Part shown: piece after piece, positions 49,400 through 60,820 of the stretch | Position numbering within the stretch: the first letter of the stretch is position 1 | Layout of the letters: each line of letters starts with the position of its first letter | Source: Megaleporinus macrocephalus | Taxonomy: Eukaryota > Chordata > Actinopteri > Characiformes > Anostomidae | Direction: 5' to 3' | DNA: 64,000 nucleotides | NCBI GenBank assembly: GCA_021613375.1 | Contig: CM038703.1 | Span: forward strand, 20,069,194 to 20,133,193 | Notes under the pieces: generated by a model | Told to the model about the DNA's origin: nothing | What the model saw: the letters and a program-made list of their open reading frames with translations, nothing else | Databases searched by the model: none | Translations under genes and position numbers: made by a program

Positions 49400-49486
49400 A
49401 TAGATCTTTACAAATATTGTCTCCAAGTGCCTCAAATATTTGGACAACATTTGAGGCACTTGGAGACAATATATGTAAAAATCTAT
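49400..49486. repeat. Near-perfect inverted repeat, 38-bp arms
   Basis: Left arm 49400-49437 and right arm 49449-49486 are reverse complements at 36 of 38 positions, with the central part tattgtctccaagtgcctca perfect. The loop of 11 nt reads atttggacaac. The transcript of either strand would fold into a stable hairpin of pre-microRNA size. It may equally be a young palindromic DNA element or a replication-generated inverted duplication. The low divergence between arms suggests a recent origin. Confidence 0.9.
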
Positions 49487-49519
49487 TTAATATGTATGTA
49501 TAATTATATATAAACAGTC

Positions 49520-50191
49520 AGTACGCCTCCTCTCTTTTCAGATGACTGGCTTTTACTTTTCCAAAGAAATGTGCAGGAATATTTTCCCAAACCTCTGTAA
49601 TTCAGATATTTAGACTTTCAGTACTTTTATCATGTATTCTGTCCACACTTTGCCTTTACTACTGCTTCCACTCTATTTAAAAATTGATTTAAATGTTTCA
49701 GTTTTAAAGCATTTTCTGTTTCTCACAATTTTAGTAATTTCAAACAATTCAGTGGTATTGAGGCTTGGACTCTGGGGTGGCCAGTCCATTGTTCTTTTAA
49801 GCTTGATTTGCAACTTGGTTTCCTTTTCTCAGTGACAGCTTCTTAACATCTACACATCCTGTCAGGGCCATAGTGTAGAGCTGTCCTCTCACAGTGGAAG
49901 GATAGACAAAAAACATCTATGGATTTGTTTTTAGATCTGAAACAACAGTAAAGCTTGATTTTGTCCTCTCTTTCAATGAAAGCTTTGAGTAGTGTTTATG
50001 TGATGGTGAGAGAACCAGATCTTTCATGTTTGTAAGGAGGCTCCAAATTAGTTTTTCCTCCCTCCACACGCAAGTTGATTGTCTTAAATCTAATATCCTT
50101 AAAAATTATTACTACTTGAATACTTTGTACTTAATGACTATATTATTTTATTTTAAAATAAATCAAAGGTGGTCTCTGATTTCTGCACAGG
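49520..50191 (-). mobile_element. Degenerate Tc1-like element (family 1, copy 3)
   Basis: Same order of landmarks as copies 1 and 2: gaggcttggactctggggtg and the following gccagtccattgttc (about 49758), the antisense of the transposase 'DWPPQSPDLN' segment; then catagtgtagagctgtcctc and the following tcacagtggaaggatagac (about 49868); and the right end aaggtggtctctgatttctg followed by cacag (50166-50190). The left terminal repeat is not found, so the start is approximate. Stops interrupt all transposase frames. Confidence 0.75.
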
Positions 50192-50440
50192 TTTGCATAT
50201 CTTGCCCATCTTGTGCACAATTGTTCTTCTCACTACTTAAAAAGCAAACCCCATGGAGATACAGTACGATATGGTTGCAAGTCCTGTTCTATTCTCTATC
50301 CATATTAGCAGCAATTAAATGTGTTTTTTATGGTTTATCACATGAATCCCCCTACTGCTACCAAAAGCCCACTGTCATCCCCAGAGCTGTGGGCGTGTGT
50401 AGGTGTTATTTGTGCTTCTAAATGTGTGGGTGCACACTTT
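50192..50440. other. Spacer
   Basis: No gene or repeat recognised. Confidence 0.4.
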
Positions 50441-52345
50441 GTCCTCTTCTCTCTAAGGTAATGGATCCGTAATGTTCATTAGTGTGTTGTGCACCCAAAT
50501 GTAGATTAAGAGTAACTGCGGTACCACGGCGGGTCATCTTTTGCATTTGGCTCTGACTTGCTATTTGTTACTCTAACATTTTGATTGTAGTATTGTGGCT
50601 TTTTTTTCTTTGTTTAAAGCACTCATTCCAAATTCATGAAACTGGAACGAATCTAGACCACAGCTTTTACACAACACATCGGGCGTATCTGATTGAATAT
50701 ATAAGCCATGTGTTGATTCCTAGCTTAATAAATGCCCTTGCATCTCACCTCGCGCCATGATCGCTCGATCTCTCAGCGCTCCGCTCACTTAAAAGTTGTG
50801 AAAGATGTTGGAGAAAGTTAGCGTTAATGTCCTCATTTTAGGCAGGCCAAGATCCACAAGAGAGTTTGGAACATGAGTCGCGCTAATGCGTGTGATCACA
50901 CATTAATCGTCTGACAGCATCTCACTTTCCTCAGTTGGTCTATTAGGATTTTACACAGAGGTAAGGTCTAAGTGTCAGGTGTCATAATTTAATTGTGTTG
51001 TTTTCTATTTCTCCCCTCCACTGTAGGGACCAGGGCTGCGGGCTAATCTGCGTATTGCTCTGTCACTCTCCTCTCCCTTCCTTCGGACTTCGTGTTTAAT
51101 TGGGGACACGACGAGTTCACTCCGCATTCAGCTTTTATCTTGACCTTAGAAGATTAACTGCTGATAAAGATAATAATCTCTGGGCGGCTCTAGTAGGGGC
51201 GAGCACGGTAATTTTCTCGCTGTTTCTGCACAGGCACTTCAGCTGAATGGGAAAAAGCCCTGACAGTTAGTTAAAGTCTTGAATGTGAGTTTTGTATTGC
51301 ACAAAAGCCAAAAAGAAACACCAATTATCTCAATGGCTACTTTAACAAAACAGCATTGGTAGCACTGAATCAGATAATGACAATGAACCGAAATTGTACG
51401 AGGTCCCAGAGGGTTCAGAGCTCAAGCGTTGGGTTTGTTTTTACAACTCCATAAAACTGAAAGCCACCCACACCATGAAGCAAACAGTTCGTTTACAGAA
51501 AACAACACTTGTACGCTGCATATCAGCGCCTAATCTTTCAGCCAACGATCTCTCTCGCAGGATCAAGAACTGTCAAGTTATTGTTGTCAGCATTTCTTGT
51601 TTGGAGAGCATGCTGTTTCCTGGCTTCTTGATCACTGGTGCCGCGGATTAGCACACCTCATGCACCCCCTGCACTGGGGGCAGCTTTAATCTGGCAAACC
51701 GGTGGGATTAGTGAATGGAATTACAGCCAAAATAACTCTAAGGCAGTAGGCCGAATGCTGGAAGTTTTGTTATAGCTTTTTCGGTCCCTTCTCTTGTACA
51801 TGTGGTCCTCCTTAGAGCATGGAAACTAAATTTCATTCTGGCCAGTGGTAACAGGCTTAAAAAAAATAGATTGTCAGAATTAATGACTGTGACATACAGT
51901 GATATACTTGGTCATTTCTGTCCTGAAATTAAAACGCTATCTCTGTTGCATATGTGCGGCCTTGCTGTATACACATATCAATTAAAATTCTCTGTTACAA
52001 TTGCTTCCCACATATTACTTTAAATTGAATTCTTATTTGCAAGCCGAGATGTTGGGGCGGGGGAGAAGGGGGGGGGGGCTCGATTTGTGGGAAATTAATT
52101 CCTATAGCTGCTGCGTACATCTGGCTTAAAAAGCTGTAGGTGGTGCTTTAATTATTTCTTGCCTACCTAAATCGTTCATTTTGAAAGCCTGAGCTACTTA
52201 TCGATAGCACTGAAATGAATGTTATGGCTTGAAACGTTCCTTCCTCAGGTTCTCCTTCGGCCGCCAATATGATGGTGGGGGAAAAGCGATCCGCAGCCAT
52301 CCTGGGACTGCTGATAGATATGGTCACACTTTAGAGTGGTAAACA
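50441..52345. promoter_or_regulatory. Candidate conserved non-coding block (50.4-52.3 kb)
   Basis: Unique, balanced DNA with few simple repeats (G run at 52067-52078). Segments at 50740-51240 and 51380-51720 contain CpGs and TAAT cores. A gcggctctagtaggggcgagc sequence near 51184 weakly resembles CTCF. The regulatory role is inferred. Confidence 0.3.
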
Positions 52346-52897
52346 CTATTGATTTTGCCCCACTATCATCTCTAATTTTCTTCCAGCCACTGCACAATGG
52401 GAGCCTTTATGACTAATCACACCCACTTGCTGGGTTAGAACAAGGCATGTGTGGCGTGTGTGCGTGTGTGTGGTTTTTTTTTCAGTAGGTAGTGTGCTTG
52501 CGGCTCTCAGACGGAGCGTGTCAGTATTGAAGTGTTTCTGGGCTGTCACATCTTCCCACTTCCTTTGCTCTAATGTGATCGATTGGGCCAGCAACAGGGC
52601 TGTAACATGCTCCTCTACAGGATGCTTTGATAGTGACATTTCAGGCACAGTTAGACACTATTTCCCCAGGCCATTAAATAAAAAAAGAGTGGACCCCAAG
52701 AGAGATCAAGTTTTTTTGGAAGCCCTATCTTTGAGCCACTCTGAGAACTGGTGACTGGGAAGGGATGGACATCTGTACAGCACAACATTCTAGTGAATAA
52801 ACTCTCTGCAGTGTGTCTGCGCGAAACAAGTCCAAAGTCTTGGCCCTAAAGTCTAAGGGTTAGTTGCTAATTGGTTTTAAAGACCTAGCAGGAAGAC
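52346..52897. other. Non-coding stretch
   Basis: Includes a short (TG)n-like run near 52446-52472. The opposite-strand frames of about 100 codons are not gene-like. Confidence 0.4.
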
Positions 52898-54150
52898 TGC
52901 ACTCTGAAGGTCATTGTTAGGAGCACCTGCACACCTACTCATTTAGCCTTGATCTAATCAGCCAATCATGTGGCAGCACTGCAGTGCATGTGCAAATATA
53001 TTCTAACGGCTTCAGGTAATGTTCACATCAACCATCAGAATAGGAGGAAAAAAATAGTGTTAGTGTTAGTGCTCAACGGGCTCAGAATTTATATAATTGC
53101 TAATCTCCTGGGATTTTCATACAAAACATTTTCTACAGTTTTTAAAGTGGAGGAGGTGGTGTAATCGTGTGGGGAATGTTTTTTTGGCACACTTTTGGCC
53201 CTTTAAAACCAAATAATCATCATTTGAGGCCACACCCTATTTGAGTAATATTGCTGACCCTGTTCTTCCCTTCATGGCCACAATTTGTCATGTTCTAATG
53301 GCTACTTCCAGCATGACAATGCACCAAGTCACAAAATAAAAGCTGTCTTAAACACCCAGTGAGCGGCAGTTCTTCAAGCAGAAGCACCTTGCTCATGAGA
53401 GAAGTCAGCAGAGAATGGCCAGACTGGCACAAACTGACAGAATGTATAACCACAGATAACCACTCTGTACACTTGTGGTGAGAAGAAAAACATCTCAGAA
53501 TGCACAACACGTCAAACCTTAAAGTGAATGGGCTGCAACAGCAGTAGCTGTGGACCATGTTGGACTCCATTTTTGTCAGCCTAGAACAAAAAGCCGTGGC
53601 TACAGTGGATACAGGCTCGCCAAAACTAGACAGTTGAAGACAAGGGACAAAATATAACACCAACTGCATTAATCCATGGAACCAACCTGCCTCATGTTGA
53701 CAATCCTGGCTGTTGGAGGTTGTGTAATCGTGTGGGGAATGTTTTCTTGGCACTCTTTTGGCCCTTAAAAACCAATTAATCATCATTTGTAGCCACACCC
53801 TATTTGAGTAAATTTGCTGACCCTCTGCATCCCTTCATGACCACAGTTGGTCATGTTCTGATGGCTACTTCCAGCATGACAATGCACCAAGTCACAAAGC
53901 AAAAGGTTGTCTTAAACTGGTTGAACATGACCATTCAGTGTAGTGTTTCTCACTGGGCTTCCCAGTCCCCAAATCTAAATCCAATGAAATTGGGATTAAA
54001 AATATGAATGTGTACCTGACATTTTCAGAAGTAGCATGATGCCATCATGTTAACCTGGACCACAGTCTGAAAGGGATATTTCCTACATGTAGGCTGTTTT
54101 GAGAGCTCCAGTATTAGCATAGTGTTCCTAAAAAGTGCTCACTGAATGTA
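52898..54150 (+). mobile_element. Rearranged Tc1-like element with internal duplication
   Basis: A degenerate left terminus is seen as tgcactctgaaggtcattgt continuing to cacctgcacacc, followed by the typical aatcagccaatcatgtggcag (about 52956). The right end is a recognisable terminal repeat, cctaaaaagtgctcactgaa (54127-54146) ending at about 54150. Between them lie transposase remnants: an HTH-region fragment with gtgagcggcagttctt (about 53358) and a DDE-region fragment (VIVWGMFSWHSFGP; about 53728). The DDE segment is present twice, at 53149-53351 and 53715-53916. The first copy is inserted between parts of the HTH region. Frames carry many stops. Length is about 1.25 kb. Confidence 0.85.
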
Positions 54151-54419
54151 TTTCCGATGTGGTATCAGATGGAGTATCAGGCTATATTGAGTGGAACGTT
54201 GTACTCAGTCTGCTTTCTTTGTGGTAGCCTGATTTGATGTGGATTTTCATGCCTGTCTGTTCACATGCCTGTATATTTAGTTAGCATAGAGCTAAAGATT
54301 GCACAAAAGCAAAGATAATGAGTTCCATTTAACTGTTCAGACACAACCAAAGGATCTCTCAGAAGACTGTTTTTACCCAGTGACAGGTGGGGTGAAAGAA
54401 GGGGGAGGAGAAACATGAC
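54151..54419. other. Spacer between two mobile elements
   Basis: No gene. Ends in A/G-rich sequence before the fish repeat. Confidence 0.4.
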
Positions 54420-54720
54420 ATACTTTATTCATTCATCTTCTTAGCTGCTTATCCCTCTAGGTTGCAAGTTGGTGCAGGAGTGTATCCCAGTGCTCACTGG
54501 TCAGAAGGCAGGAAACACCCTGGACAGGCTGCCAGTCAATTACAGGCATACACATTCACACACACATAGTAGGCAATTTAGCATCTCCAATCTGCTTAAC
54601 TGCATGCCTTTGGACTGTGTGTGGAAATCAGAGCACCCAGAGGAAACCCACACGGACACAGGGAGAACATGCAAACTCCACACAGACCCACACTCAAGCC
54701 CTTCTTGCTGTGACCTCCAT
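54420..54720 (+). repeat. Common fish interspersed repeat ('catgcaaactccacacag' type)
   Basis: Reads in order: attcattcatcttcttagct, tatcccagtgctcactgg, ggaaacaccctggacaggct, ttcacacacaca, caatttagcatctcc, gcctttggactgtg, cccagaggaaacccacac, and gagaacatgcaaactccaca. This landmark order is that of a very abundant teleost retroposed repeat. I am sure of the family but not of its class name. It carries no genes, and its opposite-strand open frames are coincidental. Confidence 0.85.
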
Positions 54721-55682
54721 GCCACCCTCAAAACATTGGTTAAAATTAATATGATTGTTATTAATGAACTATTATATGTAATGACAATATGGTAACTCTA
54801 ATTAAGGCATAATTTCTTCAGCTAGTTTTGTGTTTAAGTTATTGTATGTAGACTATAGGCCTACATTGGTCCCCTCCTCTTAGCACATTCGATCTGCACC
54901 CATGCAACCAAAATAAATTTTAATTGTACAGTATGATGAATTATGCTTAATATGGCCGGGGACATTAATCAACAAGGTCAATGACTTTAACATAAACATA
55001 CCAAAAGGCCTTCTTAAACTAATTAACTTTAAAAGCCGGTGTGTTCTGTGTTTTCATTAAAGGATGTGGAATATTTAGCGGTCATATATGTTTATTCCAG
55101 TCACTTTTGTTTTTAGGAGTAAAGGAGACAGGCCAGACTAAAGACAATCATGGTAACTGTAATAACTGAAGTCTCTTGAACTGGCCTTATTAGCATCACA
55201 TCAAACAAGAACTTCTAGTGCACTTAAAAATGCTTCGATTTGCCAGTCGATATAAAACTGCAGTCTTCTTACCATTTACAAAAGTGACACTTTGCGAAAG
55301 TAATACTGAAGTTTTTTCCCTAATTTTGGGTGAACTGCTAAATGAACAGGACTACCTGTGTCCTCTCTGTATGAGATGGAGAAGGTTAATACACTTTAGA
55401 GTACAATTATAATGACTAATTATCCCTGGGTTAACTATAGCCTATGGCAGTTCCTTTCATGTCCTGCTAGGTTGGGCTTGACCCAAATCAATGGCAACAG
55501 TTATCTTATTAAGCCCCATCACAAAGCTTAACCTCCTACTGAAGAGTGGATGACAATGGGTAGATTGTGTTGACACATGGCATTTTAGAACCTGTAATAA
55601 TGACTTTGGGGTCCAAAAATAATTAATATAATTTTTTTTGTAGTCAGAATATCAATGACCCAATGACTGGCTAAATTGTATT
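54721..55682. other. Non-coding stretch
   Basis: AT-rich with nothing recognised. Segment 54930-55080 looks somewhat enhancer-like. Confidence 0.4.
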
Positions 55683-55795
55683 AACACAGGGATTCTCAGT
55701 TCTAGTACTGGATACTACATATTTTTGTTTTTTCCCTCTAAAGCACATGAAGGGCTTGATAATTTCCTATTGTGTAAGACTTAAGGTTTACTGCT
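55683..55795. mobile_element. Truncated MITE fragment
   Basis: The segment gggattctcagttctagtac and what follows, ending cacatgaagggcttgataat, resembles the ends and middle of the 'agtgttctcaatcctggtcc' type of fish MITE. The matching inverted end is absent. Low-copy and decayed, so tentative. Confidence 0.4.
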
Positions 55796-56849
55796 AGTGG
55801 CTTATAAATCTATTTATAAAAGCTTCTGATATTTATCAATGGAAAGATTTATCTAGACTGTAAACATTGATTGATTGATTAACCAGGGCCAACTGCTATA
55901 GTCATTTCAGGGACCCATCTAAAAAAATAGCTAATAGCCTGTAGGCAGCATTCCATACAGGACATTCTCTGTACCTGTAGTGATACCTATAGAGATATTA
56001 AACATATGTGGAAATGCATGCAACTATTTGGCAATAATTATCAGTGTAATCGAGTAAAGTGTCATCGAAAGCATGATAACATTTTCACATGAAGCAGCAC
56101 TGATGAGAAAACGATGATAACAATGGGGCTCAGTAAATGCTGTTTAAGGGCAAACACATCAACACAACACATTACATCGACAGTGAATAAAGCAGTCATT
56201 CTCATTGTACACCATTAGTGAAGCCTCAAGAGGAACATTGCTTTTAGTCAGTTGCAAAAAAAATATTGTTCTAGCAATATTATAGTCCTTTTACCATCTA
56301 ACTTCTTTTGCCATGAAAGCCCCAAATGCTGTTAGAACTCACAAACAAAATCGCTAAAACACTTTTACAGCAGCTACAGCAGCTTTCACAGTAACTGCTA
56401 ATAGGTGACCATGTTTTCTGACAAACCAACGACCTTTTCAGCTCAGTTTTTTATTTGTTTGTTTGTTTATTTGCATTCAGATGCACAATCCAGTACAATA
56501 CCAATCAAAAGACTGGAATTACTTGTATTATTAATTGCTGGTGTTTTATTTGATACTACCTTGTAGTGTAGATTAAAATACTCTAAACAAGACATAATAA
56601 AGTATGTTATTAAATGATAAATATAACCTGAAATGCTTAATATAGTAATTGCTTTCTAAGCTCACGATTGAATTAATAACCACTTTTCAAGTATGATATT
56701 TCATCACAACTTCATTCTCAATGTCCTCATGGAATCATCTGCAGCACTGCTTATGATTCTAGACAAATCTAATATTTCTTCTTTATATAGAGCCTCTCCT
56801 ACAAATAGTTTCAAAATTTAGTCATAGTTATACCTCCATAATACCACAT
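55796..56849. other. AT-rich non-coding stretch
   Basis: Contains attgattgatt near 55867 and tttgtttgtttgttta near 56453-56468. No gene. Confidence 0.4.
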
Positions 56850-57310
56850 GGCCATTTTATACATAGGAAATTCAAAGAAAAAATAAATGAAGAGCTGAGG
56901 AAAAATGAGTCTCCTTTAAACCTTGCAAGACCTGGTAGACCACCAAAACTGTCCCCATTAGATAAACAGTAGTTAAAGCTTTCATCTTTGAAAGAAAATT
57001 TTGCTTTAGATCTGAAAATAAAATGCAGCTGTTCATCCTCCCACTGTGAAAAGACAATGATAAGACTCTGCAGGGATGAGTAGCTGTCAAAAATCTTTAC
57101 TGAGAAAAAAACAATAAACAAAATAGAAAAAATGCTAATCAAACAAAGAAAGGGTCCAAGGCCAATAGTCATTGTTTTCAAAACGACCTTAACCTTATTG
57201 GATGTGTTTGGGATTACTTGGATCTTAAGAAGGAATAAAAGCTAAGTTCTAAAACTGAACCTTTAAATAAATGAAAGCAATTGCCCCCAAAAAGAAAGGA
57301 TCCAGTAATA
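56850..57310 (+). mobile_element. Degenerate Tc1-like element (family 1, copy 4, plus strand)
   Basis: Plus-strand remnants of Tc1 transposase in proper order: gtagaccaccaaaactgtcc (about 56936), then gataaacagtagttaaagct, then gcagctgttcatcctcccac with tgtgaaaag (about 57025), and then a degenerate C-terminal DDE segment translating as NLIGCVWDYLDLKK (about 57194) where active elements have NPIEHVWDY. Stops occur throughout. No terminal repeats were recognised, so both ends are approximate. The 117-codon minus-strand frame across 56828-57181 is simply its antisense and is not a gene, though its start looks like a signal peptide. Confidence 0.75.
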
Positions 57311-57429
57311 AAGACAAAGAGTGGACAGATGAAAGGAGTAACAAATATGGGTCAACATAGCTCCAGAAAGTTGTGGTGTCCCCTCCCATCATAAGAAACA
57401 AGGAAACACACAGTCACTCCTCCTTCCTC
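57311..57429. other. Spacer before the exon candidate
   Basis: Unique sequence. A weak TATA-like word (cataagaa) sits at about 57391. This is the only promoter-like trait. Confidence 0.3.
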
Positions 57430-57510
57430 TTCACTTGTTCACCAGTTTAGAAGGAACACCGTGAGTTCAGCATCAAATCTTTTTACACACCATGAGCATC
57501 TCCAGTGGTG
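57430..57510 (+). other. Speculative first exon with ATG and splice donor
   Basis: An ATG at 57492 in the context cacaccATGAG opens MSISSG and after 19 nt hits ggtg|gtaagtaa, a near-perfect splice donor at 57511. The upstream sequence (ttcctcttcacttgttcacc, from about 57423) looks like a 5' leader. Fish genes often have such tiny first coding exons before a long intron. No gene is recognised from six residues, and no continuing exon was found downstream to the window end. The left edge is a guess. Confidence 0.2.
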
Positions 57511-58059
57511 GTAAGTAACACCAATATAACTTCCTTTACTTCCTGTGCTTCCTTATCTGTTTATATTTCTTACTTTGTTTGCTGAATGTGGTTTCGTGCT
57601 GAGAGTGGGCAGCGGTGGTGATAATGGTTGCTTGTTATTATGAAAGAAATGATAAATTGCACATTTAAATGCTGAAACAATTATATATAGTTGATACTTA
57701 TATGCCATTTACTGTTAACTATATGTTTTCTGCTATTAGCTGATGCTGAAAAAGGAATAACCTGTACTTAAAGGCCATTTTAACTGGAAATTAAACAAAT
57801 AGAAGGGTGGTATATAGATCTACATTGCCAGTATTGTTTTTGAACTTTGCTAGCACCAGCAGACTGTGTTCATTACATTTCTATTTGTTTGAAGGTTAGA
57901 TTTATTATGTAATTTTTCATCTTTTGATTGCTGGTAATATTTCTTGTTCTCCTAGAAACAAAATATCTTAAATACTATATTGTTTTGGATTAAATATTGA
58001 ACCAAAAACGAGCAATATATCAAACTGAGCAATGCAAAACGAGTCATTTGAACACTTTA
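57511..58059. other. Non-coding stretch (intronic if the exon at 57.5 kb is real)
   Basis: AT-rich, no recognised feature. Confidence 0.35.
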
Positions 58060-58190
58060 ATGGTTCCTTGCACAGTTAATGAGTTGCTCTCTGTGATGTA
58101 TATGGTTTCCTTGAAGAGCCTGTTTTGAAGAGCTATTCTATATACCACCAGAAATGGTCCTGCTATTATTACTGCCTTTTAGCTCTCTAC
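58060..58190. mobile_element. Possible decayed MITE of the ggttcc/agaacc type
   Basis: The words aatggttccttg, aagagcctgttttgaag, tataccaccagaaatggtcc, and tgctattattact occur in the order I recall for a fish foldback MITE related to the one at 48427. No clear inverted termini, so tentative. Confidence 0.3.
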
Positions 58191-58559
58191 TCTGGTTTGA
58201 CCTACCTGATGTGGATCAGAATGTTCAGGAGGTTACAGCTAGACTGCTTTGACTAAAATGATTGAGTAATTAAGCTGTATTTCTGTTTACTTGCATGTTA
58301 CCAGCAGTAATGCAATATTCATTTAATTATGAGCTGTGCACAAGAAAGACACATATAGTTCATGCCTTGTTAGTTTTTAATGTCTTTCCTCCATTTTCAC
58401 CCATTGGGCTGTTTACTACTTTTGTTTTTAAGGCCATTGGCTTAATGTGGTTTGTGCTGTCTTTCATGACCTGATATACGGCTCTGTTGTTTATGCTTTT
58501 CTTTATGATCCTGAAAGCAAGTAGCTATTCCTTTTGCTTTAACCACGGTATCTGAACTG
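58191..58559. other. Spacer
   Basis: No recognised feature. Confidence 0.4.
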
Positions 58560-59340
58560 CACAGGATGCGGTTTTAAATTCTATTCCTTTACAAAGCAGC
58601 GTTTAAAGACAGCCAGGTTCAGCGGGGTGACTCGGGTGGAAGATGGCAGCAAATGATCAGAACGGAGCTTATTTATCTCCCCCATAACTAGAGTAATTTG
58701 TGACCTATAAAGGGCTGACAGGCCCAAATAGATTTGGACAGTGTTGCCTTAACATCTGGAAACACTGTTTAACTCATCCCATCTCTGGAAGTTTTCACAC
58801 TTCACACTTCATTAACCTCTAGAGCCCGGAGTCCCTGGGAAGACAGGGGGAGCAAAATGCCTGTTTACACAGCGCTTTCTAAATCACCGGCGAGTGGTTT
58901 AGCCATCACTGTGCCACATGAGCGCGGGAGAGCAACCTACAGGTGCTGGGCCTCCGAGGCTTTTTTTCCCACCCAGCTCCATTTTCACTTCTAATTGATA
59001 ATGAATCGGCTTTGAAGTGAGAATGAGTTGGAAGTGTCATTTACCGTACATGGTGGAGATAGCTGTGTCGATTTCAGTATGTGGCTTGTGTTGTGTTCTT
59101 TTCATTTCGCAGGCTGTTTTCATTTAAATGCTGAACTACTGGAAGTGTCAGCCATGCAGTTGACTAATAACGTTCATAGTAGCGACTAAAGCTAAAATAT
59201 ATTTTTAGAGGTTAGCTTTAACTGCAGCGTTATTGACTGTAATGTTTATTGCAGCTGAGCTTTATTCGAGTAGAGGTCTCTCTGCTGGACTGTTTGGTTC
59301 TCACTGGAATGAATTCAATTAAAGGTCCTGGCAGTAGGCT
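58560..59340. promoter_or_regulatory. Candidate conserved non-coding block (58.6-59.3 kb)
   Basis: Unique balanced DNA, with CpGs at 58870-58950 and dense ttaa/taat words after 58980. No repeat, no gene. Enhancer-like by texture. Confidence 0.33.
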
Positions 59341-59612
59341 ATATTTTAAGATTTGGGCATGTACAGGTTGAAGTACATGATTTGGTGTTATCTTCAATCT
59401 GTTCTAACCAAAAAGACTTATGACTGATGCTATATATCCAGGAATTGTTATCGACTTTTCCTCACGCCGAACCCATTTTATTGATATATTGAAGAGGAGT
59501 AGCATTGGTCAGCTAAAAAATTTACTGGGCAGACCAACTTTGCCCAGACTGTGAGTGCAGGGAGGAACATTGTTTGCTAGCAAGCAAGTCATTCAGTGAT
59601 CTGTCCATTTTT
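59341..59612. other. Spacer
   Basis: No gene or recognised element. Confidence 0.4.
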
Positions 59613-60130
59613 AATTAAAGGGACCATATCCTACATTTAGGTTTTGCTTTTTGTTTTTTTTTGGTATAATGATGTTACTGTTGTTTATATTCATAATTCA
59701 TATTTACATAATCATTTTCTTACATCTAAGCTGCTGTTGTTTCTGTCTGATATTTGTAAATGAGGTCTGTTTTGATTGTCTTTTAGTTAGTGTGCTAGCC
59801 TGAAACACTCCTTATAACGTGAATGGGCTCTAGAATTGCTCTAGACTATGTAAGGCAGATATGTAACATAGCTGGTTTTTGTGATATTAAATAAAGAAAT
59901 ATGCCACAGGCCGTGCAGTGGGAAAGGCTGTATCTGTTTTTTCATTAAAGGGACCATAACTTACATTTAGCTATTTGTCATGTCCTCTCTGCTTTTAGAT
60001 GAATAAGACTATTTTGAGAGTTGTGAGTTGCTTTTTTAAAAAAGTACATAGTCGCAAAAAAGCTATTGATTAAAATGAAAAACTAAGAACAGATTGTTGT
60101 TTAATTTTTTCTGAGCCAGTAATAAAAAAA
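59613..60130. repeat. Dispersed repeat B, copy 2, with duplicated 5' motif
   Basis: The words attaaagggaccata and tacatttag occur at about 59614-59640 and again at 59943-59970, 329 bp apart, suggesting two tandem or nested copies. Between them lies ctgaaacactccttataac (59800-59818), which is shared with 43501-43519. The class and true ends are unknown. Confidence 0.5.
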
Positions 60131-60725
60131 GGAAGAAGCTCTAGCCTGCCCTGCAATCCTTTTTTAACGCTTCGTTTGTTAATTTGTTGACCTATGCTGT
60201 AACAGTTATTACATTATCACCACATTTATTATAATAGTTTGCTTAGAACAATGGGAATTTAAATCACACAATGAAAAGAAATTTATTGTAATAAACAATA
60301 AAACAACATCTTTACATATACTATGTTTGATATTAATATTCCTGGTATTAATAGTATGTGTTATGTGCATGGGCATTTATGGCAATGGTTGCTAGGTAAA
60401 AGATGAATTTATAGATATATTTGGTTTTAACATTTAGTTTTACATTTAAATAAATGTATGTGGGCTAAAACCTCCTGACACGACAATATTCCCATCTAAT
60501 AATAATATTTCATGTGTTCTGTTCTGTAGAAGATTTAATTATTATTGTATACATAGTATAAAAGCACAAAATCTAAAGAATAGTTTGGTACTAATTTAAT
60601 GAAATATGAGAGATTTCTGTCACATTATATGCTCTATGGCAATCCTATGCTGTATTTATTTATTATTTTCATTATATTTATTATATTCATATATATATGC
60701 ACCCTGTTCTCAGATTTAGTGCTTT

Positions 60726-60727
<2 letters not shown>
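60131..60727. other. AT-rich non-coding stretch
   Basis: No gene. Leads into a TA microsatellite. Confidence 0.4.

Positions 60728-60819
<92 letters not shown>
60728..60819. repeat. (TA)n microsatellite, about 90 bp
   Basis: About 40 TA units, with one imperfection (tatatttatat) near 60807. Directly abuts the Tc1-like element at 60821. Assembly length is uncertain. Confidence 0.95.

Positions 60820-60820
<1 letters not shown>

Noticed and set aside
53295..53798. Minus-strand 167-codon frame
   Set aside because: It is antisense to the rearranged Tc1-like element; codons on the plus strand match transposase pieces.
54469..54795. 108-codon frame with His/Thr-rich segment
   Set aside because: It lies across the common fish interspersed repeat at 54420-54720.
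56828..57181. Minus-strand 117-codon frame that opens like a signal peptide
   Set aside because: The plus strand of the same bases is a recognisable Tc1 transposase remnant, so this is its antisense. The hydrophobic start comes from A-rich sequence on the other strand.
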